A stretch of DNA of 64,000 nt from Fistularia commersonii (taxonomy: Eukaryota > Chordata > Actinopteri > Syngnathiformes > Fistulariidae), in contig JBBMNZ010000001.1 of the NCBI GenBank assembly GCA_037954325.1, positions 2,658,765 through 2,722,764 of the forward strand. Direction: 5' to 3'. Position 1 is the stretch's first letter; each line of letters begins with the position of its first letter. A program made the translations under genes and the position numbers. Shown in pieces: positions 1 through 14,100 of the stretch. Below the pieces are notes generated by a model, which saw nothing but the letters and a program-made list of their open reading frames with translations, had not been told where the DNA came from and ran no database searches.

Positions 1-794
1 CATTTATGCTGATGCGAAGACTTAAAATGATTTTAATAGTGCACAATAATGCGGTTTTAAACCCAAGAAGTCATGCAGAAATAGAAAATCGGATTACAGT
101 TGTGAAAGGAATTGCAATAAATGGTGTTAGTTCATTACTAAACTACAGAAAAATAACCTTTCTGAATGTAGACACAGGAGGAGATGATGCGTTCAGGAGC
201 CTCCACTCGGCTGGGAAACCGGAGAAACCGAGGACTTAATCAGAATCAGAATAAAATTTATTTGTCCCCGAGGGGCAATTGGGGGTCACATGGGGTAGCA
301 GCATCAAATTCAAATCTTTGCACTTAAGACCTTAAAACACTTTATAGCCTTGACTTTGACACTTTATCATTCTATTTGTATTTCTTATTCTCCCTAGCTT
401 TTTTTTTTTACTCTTTATACAATTTCCTACTATTATTTATTATTGTTATGTTTTACTTGAAACTCTGGCACAATAATTTCCTTCAGGATAAATAAAGTTG
501 TTCTTATTCTTATTACTCTTAGTCTTAAATTGTGAACATAAAAGAATAATAAAAAAAGAAAACAAATAAAAAAAATACAATAATAAATATAATAAATAAA
601 TAAATAAATAATATCGAAATAAATAATATAATAGTAAATGAAGACATTTATGTTTCAATGAATTACTGTGCAGAATTGTGCAAATTGTAAGTTAGCTCTG
701 GGGTCAAAGGTCACCCTTCTCCTTCTGGGTTTTGCCCAGAGGAGGTCCCGCAGCGACGACAAACAGAAGATTGATTTTGTGTTTGTGCGATCAG
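1..794. other. pde4dip intron at left edge, no exon seen
   Basis: AT-rich. Bases 240-330 carry a remnant with aaaatttatttgtccccgag, a type of dispersed repeat frequent in fish genomes. 361-660 is A/T low complexity with runs of aataaataa. I see no coding exon in 1-794. Confidence 0.5.
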
Positions 795-925
795 GGCTAT
801 GAGGGTCTGGAGCCGCCGTCGGGGGGCCGGAGGCTGGTGGAGCAGAAGCGGGTGGTGGAGCGGCAGCTGGGCGAGCTGAAGGCTCAGCTGGAGAAGGCCG
901 GATTTTCGTCGCTGTCCCAGATGAG
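795..925 (+). CDS. pde4dip: pde4dip exon a (first in window)
   Basis: Acceptor ends in tcag at 791-794; donor is gtacga at 926. It enters in phase 0 and leaves with two bases (AG), completed by the G at 1937. It encodes a charged coiled-coil segment ending in ELKAQLEKAGFSSLSQMR, which matches human myomegalin ELKAQIEEAGFSSVSHIR. Confidence 0.85.
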
Positions 926-3900
926 GTACGACGCGCGGCGTTCGCTTTCACTGTCGCTAAATCGTCCGGTTGCTTTTCGGATAAATTCCTCAGTAAGTTC
1001 TTGCAAATATCAGGTCATTTCACTAAATTCCAAACTTCTCGCCGTTTATAATTGTAAATATCCGCTCACAACTGTTTTAATTTAATCAGACTGGCGGCTG
1101 ACTCATGCTAATATAGCCGTAGCCATAGCGCACATAGAGTGAGGTAATTAGCCTTGAGTGCTCGTGGTAAAAGCTGACAAACATACAGCTGACACCGCTA
1201 AGGGCAGCTAACCCACGCTAATCCAGGGATGACAAATACTTACGTGCTGTAAAAGAAGCTAACCTAATGCTAACATTTTAAGATAAGCTACAAACGTGCA
1301 GACAGCTCTTTTGGGCAGTTAACATTCATGGAGGTTAACAAATGCTACGCATGCTCTAGCGAATAGCACACAATGCTAACGCTGCAAATCAAGGCTAACA
1401 AACAATCTTAAAATGCTAAGTGTTAACTTTCTTGTGCCATTGTGCCAATATCCGTTTCCTTGAAAGAACAACCGTTTCTTGCCAGTGCCAATTAGTTTAA
1501 TGTTAGCAGAGAATTAGCTTTTGCTTTAGCAGCAACTGCCGTAAGACGATTAGCATGAGTAAGCATCTTTCAGTGGGCATATTGCTAGCTGCTGTTACAT
1601 AAGACCACATTAGCATAGCACATCTGCTAGCCTTCTGTTAGCAATTCATCTAACCTTTTTAACGTTATTAGGATCATTTTTTTCCCGCGCTGCCTATGTT
1701 ACCCCTCCTCTTCCCGCTTTAAAACAATTAGTATGTTAGCATCAACTGTTTTCATCTCTGTTAGCATCACGTTTGTACTTCCTGAACCCATATTTCCTGG
1801 CTCAATTTTATTTTACCCCCATGTTTTGCACGGTTTTGCACAAATTATCTCTTTATGCCGTCCGTTAGCTTTAGCACTGGACCCGACGGGACGTACAGTA
1901 GAGCCGGGTCGCTACAACTTTCCTTCTGTTTCAAAGGAAAGCCCTGTTGAGTCTCCGCCAGGAGAACGAAGGCTTGAAGCATCAGCTGACGGACGGCGGG
2001 CAGAGTGACGGACAGACGCCGCTGGAAGATGAAGACGAGGAGGAGGAGGAGCTGGATGTGACCATAGAGGGTGTGGAGGAAGATGAAGAAGAAGAGGAGG
2101 AGGTCTCTGAGCTGTGGGACTCCTGGGACGGAGCCTTAGCTCTCTCTGTCCAAAAACACTGTCCCAAAAACCTCCAGGATCTGGACATAAGGGACCTGCT
2201 CGCCAAATCCTCCCCGGTACCGACCCATATATGCGTTGTTTTTTTTTTTCGAATATTTTCCAAATCCACTGTTGTCGCTTCATGTTCCCTGGTTTTCTCT
2301 CCAGGATGCTCGCGGCGGTGCGCAGCGGGACGGCGCGCCCGACAAGGCCGTTCGTCTGCAGCAGCAGAGCAGAGCGCTGAAGGAGAGGCTGATGGTTTCG
2401 GAGGCCACGGTCCAAGCCCAGGCCGAGCAGCTCAAAGACTACAGGGATCTGCTCAGTGAGTTCTTCCCCTCGCCCGGCTGGTCGTGTTGAAGCGCCCGCG
2501 ACCTCCGAGGTTGGACCCTCGCCGCTGAGCCGTTTCCCCTCTCGCCCGCAGCCGAGACGACGGTGCAGCAGGACAGCAAGCAGATCCAGGTGGACCTGCA
2601 GGACCTGGGCTACGAGACCTGCGGCCGAAGCGAGAACGAGGCGGAGAGGGAGGACACCAGCAGCCCAGGTTTGACTTTTAAAAAAATCAGCAACGCCACT
2701 TGCAGCTAATGTTTTTGTAGTTACACAAGACGGCCACTAGATGGCAGCAAAGAGCAGGTTAGGTCGCTTGTATTGCAAGACTAGTATAAGGCCTAATATA
2801 CTGGGAAATATTATGGAAAAGGAAAACATTTCAAATATATAAACTCGGCAAAACATGAAATAAACGCTTTATTTTAATATAAGTCAATCAAATTTATTAT
2901 CTTCTTTTCCCCAAATGATGCCTGCAGTGAGAAACTCTGCTCTACTCTGCTTTTTACATCAGCTGTGAGAAATTCATTTCCAATATTTATCATAGCGGGT
3001 CAGTCAAGAAGACCTCGGAAGTGTTTTTATTTATATCAGTTTTGAAAATGATAACTCGCAGCCTGAAAATGCAATTTTAAGCGGTAATCTGTGTGAAATT
3101 CAAAGCGATGTAAATTTTGAATGAAATATCACCCCCAGAAAGCAATAAAAATAATAAAACGAGAATGGTGATTCCTATTTTATTGTTTTTTGATTAAAAA
3201 GAGCTGTTCACTGACCTGGGATGGTAAAAGAAAAGATGAGTTAAGACGGAAATTTATTTTTGTATTTATTGTATTCTGTGTTTTATATCAAAACTGACGA
3301 TGAATCCGTAAATAATGTTCCCACCTTTGGTTTTTAGAGTTCGACGACCTGGAGATGTGCACGTCCCTTGACTGCGGGTCCCAGTGGTGGCCGACCAACG
3401 GCGGCGGCGGCGGATCCGCCTTTGCCGAGCCCGCCGCCACCGCCGCCGCAACCCAGATCTCCGGCTACGGGGACGAGGCGTCGTCGCTGCAGCGCCTGGT
3501 GGAGGACCTCCGCTCCCAGCTGTCTCGCTCTCAGGCGGTGATCCGAGGCCTCCAGAGCCGCCTGCGCTCCCTGTCCACCTCCAGCGACTGCGGCCCCTCC
3601 ACCCCTCGCAAGGTCAACTGGTCCTTCCGGGCCTCGCCCTCGCAGAGCGGCGCCGAGGACGACGAGGGCTGGCAGTCGTCGGACGGCGGGCCCCTGGCCT
3701 CGCCCCGCCACCCCCAGCCGGACAAGGGCCTCCGAGAGCTGGTGTCGCGGGTGGACGCCTTGGAGGACCAGATGAGGAAGGGGGGGAAGAAGTCTGCGGT
3801 GGACGACGGGAAGTCTGCCATCCGGCCGGGGTGAGTGTCAGGGCACCCCCTCTGTTTGTTTTAGTGAATACTCTTTTTATTAAATATATATAAAATATAC

Positions 3901-4158
3901 ATGGTTAAAAGTTATCTTTTTAAAGATGATTAGGAAAATCGTAGTCTCATCACATCTTGATACGATATTGAAACTAGCAAGATGGTGGCAGGGGGGAATT
4001 TGTTTTTTGCAGATTCAACTGGTAGTAAACAACTGGTACTACTAATAATAATGATAATAATAATAATGATGATAACAAAAATAGCTAAAATAGCAGAAAT
4101 TTTGATCATAAAACAGCATTAAAAATGTACCACATCAATTTATAATAATAGTTCTTCT

Positions 4159-4189
<31 letters not shown>

Positions 4190-4196
4190 GTTATTG

Positions 4197-4227
<31 letters not shown>

Positions 4228-7200
4228 AACAATCATAATGATAACCATAAGAAGAGCTATTATTATTATTATTGTTATTTTATTATTATTATTATTATAA
4301 AAAATGGTGTCTGGAAGGAAATGTTTTTGGCAGATTCAACTGGTCGGTTTCACAGAACTACTTACTATGAGAAAATAATAATAATAATAATAATGATAAT
4401 AGTAATAATAATTACTTTAATAGCTAAAATAGCAATATTAATGATAATACAGTATTACAAATCTCCCACACTCACTCATAATAATAATAGTGGTTATGTA
4501 TTCTAAAAAAATGATAAGAAGAAGAAGAAGAATTTTTATTATTGTTGTAATTATTACGATCGTAAAACCATAATAATAACAGTGAAAATATTGTATTAAT
4601 AGTCAAAAAGTCATAATAATGCAGTATAAAAAATCAGCTAGTTATAATCATTTTTATTAATACTACTACTACTACTACCAATAATAATAATAATACCACC
4701 AATGATAGTGGCACCAATAATAATAAAAATAATGACAAAAAATAATGATGATAATGCTACTCCTACTACTACTACTACTACTAATAATAATAATAGTAAT
4801 AATACTATATTGTCAAAGAAAAGCTCTAAAAATCCAAAAGTATCAGGGGAAATATTTGAACAAGCCCAGTTTTCAAGTTGTACTGAACCCTGAGCCATCC
4901 AGGGGGTGCAGTCTCCGCTTTGACAGAACAACCGCTGTCGTAACGTCGAAGCCTTTGTCCCCGTCGACATCCACGGATCCGCTCGGCATGTGCGAGCTGC
5001 AGATCCTAAAAGGACACCGCCTCCATGCGGTCTAGATTTAGACATCAGGCAAAAGAAGAGTGTTTGCACTCATTTTAATTATAACAAGTGGGCCTGTTAA
5101 TCCAGGATAACAGCAGGGAAAAACCCCAGTGACTGATGTTTGTATGATGAGGAATAATCTAGTCGCTGCCCTGCCGCGGGATCGCCAGCCTGTACCCCCT
5201 CCACCCCCTCGAGCAACTTCCAACTTCCAGCCAATTTATCCGGGCTCTGTTAGGTCAGGGGTCGTACCTCACTTGCCAATCTTGGAAAGAATGAAAAAAA
5301 AAGAATGAATTGGTTATATTCATCAGTGATTTGCTTCACCGGCTTTGGATTTGTTATTCAAAATTGCTTGATTTTGACATTTACTGTTTACATACCGAGA
5401 AGAGACGTGGGGTGAGGCAGCGGGCTGTTGAGCCTCAACGTAAATTGCGCGCTGATGGCTGACTGCTGGCGTACTCCGCACTAAGACCGTATTGCTATTA
5501 AAATATTTAATCACTTTTCATATATGAACTGCATTTCCAATGTACAGTGTTTTTTTTTTGTCAACAACTGGATGTGTGTTACTAGTTTCTTATGTTGAGT
5601 GATCATAAATCGGCCAACAAGTGAGGCACGCAGTTCTCCTGCCTCATGGAAGTCACTGCCTCACCAGCTCTGAACCTCACCGCATGTCGCTGGCTCGGAT
5701 CCATACTCAGCTGTTAGCATGTAGCTGTTAGCGCCGCCGCAGTAAGATGGTCGATCGACGCGTCCGTTTGCCGCCGCAGGAAGTTCGACACGCTGATCCA
5801 GGCTCAGGCCCGGGAGCTTTCCCACCTGCGGCAGCGGCTGCGCGAAGGCCGCGGCGTGAGCCACATCCTCACTCAGCACCTGGGCGACACCACCAAGGCC
5901 TTCGAGGAGCTGCTAAGGGCCAACGACATCGACTACTACATGGGCCAGAGCTTCAGGGACCAGCTGGCGCAGAGCAGCGCACTGGCACAGCGCGTCAGCG
6001 CCAAGATCACCGGACGTGAGTCGGACGCCTCGACGCTTTTCTTACAACCTGACTTAGGAGCGCATCGAGATAGGAGTTTCCGAGATACGAGCCGTAGCTT
6101 CGTGGAATTTGTAATTCTGAGTTCGGAGTGAGCTGGTCCGGGACGGTTGATGGTTTTAAAAAGAGGAGCGGTGTTCACTCTGATGCTAAATGAAGTGTGG
6201 CCATAAAACGTAGCAAAGTATGCTAGTTCCATTTAGCAACACATCGTAGCATTAAGTGTGTAGCCAGTAAGCTAAGCTAAGGACAGATCACCATTTTGGT
6301 CTGTAAATACATTTAATAAAACTGCTGTATTTCTTTGTATTCTCTTTAATTTGTATTTTTGTGTTTTTATACATTATTGGTGATTTAAAAAGTACATTTT
6401 TCTTATACCACGTACCAAGACCAGGGGTCAGGAACGGATCAACAGTGTTTTGATTCATCGGAATGGGTCATTTAATTTGATGTACAAGCAAATTGAGTTA
6501 CGCTCAGTGCCGCCATCTTTGTCATCTTTTATATTGTATCATTATTTTTTACAGTCTTTGTTATAAATAAAGTAACAGAACTGGCCGTCTGAAAGGGATC
6601 AATAGCATTTCAAGTCATATCGAGGGCGGAAATTTGATATTCTACGAGCTCAATAAGCGAACCAATTCAGCTCCTGATCCAAGGAATGACAGGACACGGA
6701 GACACGCTTTTCTCACAGTCAAGGTCATGAGAAGGTTGTTGGTTGGACACGATCACGCATTGAAAACTGTGTTTTTCTCCGCAGGCGATCAACCCGAGGA
6801 TCCGGACGACAAGACGGAGCTGCTGGCCATACGGTCAGTGTCCTCATTCGCGTGATGCAAAAACAAGATAAGAAAACCCGAGGTTCACTGTCGGTCAGTG
6901 GAAATTATCGGCGTGTGACTCTGGCAGCCGCGACCGGAGGCAAAATAATCAAACGCTGATGACGAGAGAGCGAAGGGTTCCCGCTGGGCGATTAATGACA
7001 GCTGATTAATGAGGGCTGGAGAGGGGAGGGGACGCCTCATCCTCAGAACGCTGTTTTCCTGTCATAATAGGAAACAGCAGCCGCTGATGAAACGTGGTTT
7101 TTTTGGTTTTCGGTTATTTCCATCAATTCTGATTGGCGAGATGTAAGCGTGGTCTGGTAATGCTGGAGTTGCACATAGTTATTATTATTATTCTTTCTTT

Positions 7201-8118
7201 CTATTATTATTCCTTCTAGCCCCAAGTTTTTTATACTCATAATAATAATAATAACAACAATTATATCGGTTCTTCTTCTTATTGTTGTTATTATGAGTGG
7301 ATGTGGTACATTTCTAATTCTGTATGATCATTCCTATTATTGCGATGATGATGATGATGATGATTATTATTATTAATAACAATAATTATTATTATTATTA
7401 TTATGGTTATAGTAAGTAATTCTGTGAAAACTACCAGTTGAATTTGCCAAAAATATTTCCTTCCAGTCACCGTTCTTTGTAATAATAATGATAACAATAA
7501 TAATAGTTCTTCTTCTTCTTCTTCCATATTATTATTATTATTGTGATTGTTATTATATAAAAAATTTGGAGAAGAAGAAGAAGTGGACATGATACATTTT
7601 TTAATGCTGAATAATCATTACTATTATTGCTTTTATAGTTATTGTTGTTATTAAAATTCTTATAGTAAGTAGTACTGTGAAAACTATCAGTTGAATTCGC
7701 AAAATTCAAACACATCGAAGACAAAACACAGGAACAAACATTCCAACACGGGAAATGCTGCTTTGACAGCTGCACGCCAAACACACACATCATCTTACAC
7801 ACACACACACACACACTCATCTTTCATTTAATTTTTTTTTTATCTTGAGTATATGCTTTTAACGTTCAGATTAAATTGAGGTATAACATAATACATTCTC
7901 AGATCCAACAGATTGTCCTGTTGTTGTCATCAGTAAAATGTAAAGAAATGCCCAGAAAGTGAGAAAGATAATATATTTTATAATTATATATATATTATTT
8001 ATGATTACTGAATATTATAATTATAATAAAATATAATTATGATAGAACATCATATCATAATTATATTAGAATTAATTAATAATATAACTATATACGTATA
8101 TATTTCAATATGTGTGTC

Positions 8119-8184
<66 letters not shown>

Positions 8185-11100
8185 AAGCTTTTTTTTTTTC
8201 CATTATCTTCCCAACATAAGATGAAAAAATAATACAAATCCACTGCAGTTTTGGGATGAGGAATCTGTTGATGGGTTGAAAATCTGCTCTTCTTGGCATC
8301 AGGGAGGCCGTGGGGTTACATAACAACCCAAAGGCTGATGTGATGCCACCATCCGGCTCCAAATAGCTTGGGAAAATAAATTATAAGTATTTAATTGAAG
8401 TGTATTTTATTTGTGTTAGCTCCTTTTTTCAATTTTAGTTCTAAATTGGGAGATTGTTCTGACCTTGAAATATTAAAATAAAATGATATTTATCATTTTT
8501 ACGCTCAAAATATACGTCGCACTCGCGGAAGCCGGCACACCCGCCAAAAACGCCGTCAATTTGTCGAGACTTTCAACCCAAGGTAGGCAAAATATGAAAA
8601 ACCAATATATGAAAAACCAATATATACATTGATACCTTTATTTTGGATGTCAAAAAGTAACTGCGGCTCCCAGTTTTTCTGGGTCCAAATGGGTCTTTGG
8701 ATGATGACCCCTGCCTTAGACCGTACACCGTAGACCATCTACCTGAGACCATAGACCATAAAGTATTAGACCATATAGACAATAGATCATGGTGGACCGT
8801 GGACCAGATCATGGAGCTTGCATGGCAGCACCAGTATGACGTGATGGGGACGCAGTCAAAACCGGCTCCTGTCGCCGGGTAGAAAAGCGCGAGGGCTGGA
8901 CCAGACCATAATAAGCAGTGTTCAATGAACAATTAGGGCTGGTCCTTAGAGAAGGAGACGCAGAAAGAAAGAGAGAGAGAGAGAGAGAGGCCGGCAGTAA
9001 TCTAACATCATGTTGATGCTACACAGATGGATGAACAGATGTGCTGCTGAATTACTGTGTTTTCCACGACGGTCGCCTCATTTTGGACATTCCCTCTATG
9101 TGTGTGTGTGTGTGTGTGTGAGGATGCCGCCTGCACATCGTGATGCACATCGACTTCATTTACACAAAGACCGCAGGGGTTGTTTTTGTGGCGTGGTGAG
9201 AATTAATCTACAAGGTTTTTCTAAACGCTGATCAACAACTAGATGAGAACGGTTGAATCTCACGCCTGATAACGACACGTTCATAGGGTTGTAATAACCA
9301 GTCCTTAAAAGTGACGTAAACTCAGGGAGGGATGGGGTGGTTAAACTGCCAAACTGTGTACAAAAAGATGTTCGTGCAACGTATTTTGTCATAATATTGT
9401 TATTATATTTGAGAGTTTGTGCCAAAGGCAATATGAGTTTGTTTGCAAAAAAAAAAAAAAAAAACATTTTAAGGAAACCGATTAAATAGATAAAATAATT
9501 TGTAAGATTTTTTTGTTAAAATATAAATATATATATTTTATGTTTAGGCTATCATTATTAATTAATATATTGTTGCTTATTTTTAGTTTTGGTATTTAAG
9601 TTGTTTTTTTTCAGATTTAGAGGCTAACCACAGTTAGCACAACATCAAAGCATTAAAAATTAACTATTTATATTGTCGAAAATCCCACATAAAAAGACTT
9701 TGTGAGCCCTTCAAGATTCCGACTCTTACGGATAAAAAATACCCGCGAGGTGTTTTTTCCGAAGGGCTTTCCCGGCCAATCGGAGCCAAGCGTTGCACCT
9801 GACTCATAGTTGACCTGAGCGACCCCGGAACACACACACACACACCCCTCCCCACCTCACCTCATAAACACACACATGGAGTCTGCATCATCACCTTAAA
9901 ACACACACACATGCATGCAGATGCAGGTATAAAGATACATTATACTAATGGCTGTGTGTGTGTGTGTGTGTGTGTGGGGTTGATGGTGCAGCGCCGAGGG
10001 GTTTTACTGGCTGCATGCTGCTGCCTCTAATCAGGTTAAGTTATTAAGACCTTGAATGGGCAGGAAGTAGGTCAGAGTCGGAGCCAGTGGGAACGTGAGT
10101 GTCGAGCGGCGTGGAGCGGAGCTGCACATGGTGCCGGAGCGTCGCCCGCCCCCTCTTCGCTTTCCTCGCCGTTATGTAAGATTTACTCGCATAACCCTTT
10201 TTTTTTTTTTTTTGGGAGGGGGGGACGATACGCCCCCCCCCCCTCCACCCCGGACGCTGTCGAGCTGACGCGGGGAGTAGTGGAAACACGAGGAGGGGGG
10301 TGTGTGTTTTCAGCGGGGGATGAAAGAGGAAGCGAGGCTTTGTGGAGGATCATTCATCGGGGCTTCTGTCCGACTCATTCTGTGATGGTCAGCGCAGCGT
10401 GAACGCCCGCCGCCCCCCCCCACCGCCACCGGGATCTGGATATCCGTTTGTACACTCATCCCTGGTTGTTTCCTCCCCCCCGAGTGCGGCTCTTTTGTCA
10501 CCGCGACCTCTCCTTTCTCGGCTTTTCCGACCGGCCGCACTGGAAACTTCACCCGGCCGCAGAGGAGGAGGCGAGCTCTCGGAGCCTTTTCGGTTTTCTC
10601 TCCCCGACCCCTGACCTCCCGGTTTGACGGATGAACCCTGGGAAGCGGCGCTCCTCTTCTGCCTCCGTGCAATCGGATTTGCGCTCGCCACCTGTAGCGC
10701 CATCTGACAGTTTAACCCCCCCCCCCCTCCCCGGAGGACTTCTTTCCTTGCTTTTCGCAACCCGAACGCCACCCGCTGTCACCCCTCCCCGCGCTGCCGG
10801 GCTCCGTGAGCAACCCTCAGCTGGACGCGCAAGAAAGAACGGACATGACGGTTCGGTAGCCCCGCCCCCGAGCGAGCGATGGCGCCCCTGTGGAAAGCCA
10901 TGCTGTCGAAGAGTAGCCCGTTGTACCGCGACTCCCTTTTCTCCTTCACGCTGTGGGAATGGAAGGCCCAGGAGCGAGAGCTGCTGCTGCTCCGCAAGCA
11001 CAGCGACCGCGAGAGGAGGGCTCTGCTCGCGCAGCTCGACAAGTAAGACCGTAACCGCGGTGATGCGTTAAACGTGGAGATAGGTGACGGCGGCGACATT

Positions 11101-14100
11101 CATCTACACCTTCGCCGTTTCTCTTGTTTTTATAGTTTTTGCAGCAGAGTGAGTGCGGTGTGTGTGGTACGATGACGCAGGTGTAGCTTTGTGTGTGTGC
11201 TGACGCAGTTCGCTGTGTGTGTGTGTGTGTCCCTAAGAAGCTTGCCCCCTAGTCAGCAGTGTGTTAGCGCAGGTGATTCACATCCTTACTCATCGCAGCT
11301 CTTCACCTCCCCCTCCCTCGCGGTCAGATGTTCTCAATCCGTTCAGGTCAGCAACCCTGCACATGGCCAAACTTCTTCTACATCCATCACCTGTTTGTGG
11401 AAACTGCAAACTTCTCTCGCGCTCAATATTAACAGTAGCGCTAACAGCTAAGTGCTAGCACACACGTGTCAAACTCAAAGCCGAATGCGTCCCGTCACGC
11501 TATTTTACGTGAACATCTTAAAAGGTATGATTGTGGTAAATGAACTAAGTCAAAGGCATAGGTTGACCTTAAACTACAGCTTTCATTTCTTAGAAAGAAA
11601 TTAAAACGGTGGACTCTTGATGACGTGGGACAGGAGTCAGTGGAGACGGTTTTGTCGTGGAGGGTCAGGGGTCGCCCGACGTGGCAGCGGCGTCGAAAGG
11701 GACGAGTTTATTGACGCGGCATGTGCGTCCGCAGGCTGAGCCGGGAGCTCCAGCAGAAGGATAAAGTCATCGAGTCTCTCCGTGCAAAGCTGAACCAGAG
11801 CCGGCAGCAGGCGCCGCGCCCCGCCACCCCCTGCGGCGGCCGCGCCCTCTCCGAGACCACCGACCAATCGGACCGCATCTCCTACGTGTCGGGCGAGCAC
11901 GGCTCGGCCAATGAGGACCTGGAGCTGGGCTCGGACGCCGGCAGCGAGATGGGCCGGGAGGACGCGTCCGGGCAGGCGGGGACGGGTGAGGAGGACATCG
12001 CCGCCGTCGCTTTCACATGGCTGGTTTTACCGAGGCGTTCACTGACACGTGACCCCCGAACGCGTTCCTTCCCTTTCTTCCCAGACTGCCACTCCGTCGC
12101 CTCGTCCCACAGAACCCTGTCGTGCCTGAGCTGTCCCGCCGTGCGCCGTCCCGCCTCGCCGCTCCACGCCGATGGCCCGACAGGTAGGAGGAGGCGTCGC
12201 CTCCGCCGCCGCCGCCGCCGCCTCTCGCCCTCGCCGTCTCCTCACCCGGCGGTTTCATTCCCCCTCTTCTTCCTCTCCAGCCCCCGCCCCCTTCCAGCGC
12301 CGCCCCTCGCCACCCCCTCGCGCCCCGCGAGCCCGTTACCAAGGCAACGGTGGCGCGGGGTTCTCCCTAGCGGAGGTCCAGCGGGAGCTGCAGATGTTGC
12401 AGCGGCAGCTGGCAGACAGTAGAGACAGTGCGTCCGTCCACGTGCATGTGTGTGTGTAGCCTACACTCACCGTGTGTGTGTGTGTGTGTAGATTTTACTA
12501 ATGCAGTTCTTAGATATTAATCCTGTTTATCTTAACATACATATAGATATATGTTTAATCAACACCAACATGACGGTTTAATAGATTTACTTCCAGCTAA
12601 TATGGAAGTACTCGATGTGCTCGTACATCAAATTGAATTTCCCCGTTAGAATTAAACAAAAAAATGCTCCTAGTTCATCCCAGCCTCCCGGTATTGTAAT
12701 GTTTTAAATAAGAAAAATGAACATTATGAATAACAAATAATGTAAAAAAAGAAAACATGCAAAAAAGAGAATGTAAACTGGTTTTAGTGAGTATATTAAT
12801 GCTATCCTTAGCTTACTGGCTACACACTAAATGCTGCAATGTGTTGCTAAATGTAACTAGCGCATTTTGCTAACCTCATTTAGCATCAGAGTGAAGCTGC
12901 TCCTCTTGTTAAAACCATCAAACCGCCCCCGACCGGCTTCGAATGCCTCTTCCGACACCTTGTCCGTCAAGGTTCCGGAAATCTCCGCAAACCAAATCGC
13001 CGTAAACATCTGACAGACGGCTCGGATCTCGGAAACCCCTTTCTTTTTTTCTTTCTTTCTTTCTTTCTTTCTCCTCCACCTCCTCCTCCTCCCTATTGCC
13101 TGATTTGCTTGACGTCGGTTCAGCGATACCTCCGTCTCGAATGATGTTCTTCTCTGTCCTGCAGGGTTCTCCACCCCGCAGTCCAAACCCCTGCAGAGCT
13201 TCCCTCTGATGTCCCACCGGCAACCCGATCCCCCCGGCTTCCTGCCGCTCTCCTTCCACAGCTACCAGCCGTCTCCTTACGGCGGCGGCCTGGACGCCGG
13301 CTCGGCCCTGAAGGCCGGGGCCGGCCTGCTGGAGAGCGGCGCGTTGTGGGACGTCTCCTACGGCGCCGGGCCGGCGAGGGCGGGAGCCGAGCTGTCGTCG
13401 GGCTCGTCGGGGTACCAGTCAGGAACCAGCCACACAGGTAGTTAGTTGGCAAACTAGCCGCTTTTGGACAGAAAAGCTCTAAGAGCTTCTAGGAAGCTCC
13501 TTAGCTTTGCAATGAGGGGCCACGTTGAAGATCCCCTGATTTTCTGGAGATTTTTTTTTTGAAAAGTTTTGAGATGAAATACACTCTGTTTTTATTTTCT
13601 TTTTTTATTGAATTCATGTTTTACCTGTCAGTTCAATCTGTCATATGAAAGCTGGTTTCATTCCCCCCCAACAGTGTCTATTTACGTCCCCATCCATCCT
13701 GTGATGTCACTTCCTGTTTCTACAGGAATGTAAACACCAGGGACGTTTGTGTGCCGTCTCTGATTAGGATTAATAGCTAACCTTTAGCTAACTCCGTGCA
13801 TCTTCTGGCCCAAAACGTAGACGTTCCTCCGAAACCCCTCTGAGGTGTCGCAGGGCAGAAGAGCTGTTTTTCGCTCCATTCCTCACTGCTTCCGTCCATT
13901 TTGGACATGTTTTTTTTTTTTTATGGTGCTCTGCAAGAAGTAGCTGGTCACGAGCGTCACCATCACCAAGCACCTGTGAGGGACCTAGAAAGACCCGAGC
14001 CTCGGATTAGGAGCTAAGATGGTTTCCTGGTTCCGGCACTGAGAAACTGACTTGTTCCTGAAAAGGTTTTCAGAACTGAAGTCCCCTACAACTCTGCCAA

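Noticed and set aside
6..239. 77-codon frame at the left edge as a pde4dip exon
   Set aside because: No acceptor or donor in a suitable place and no similarity to myomegalin. It is intronic.
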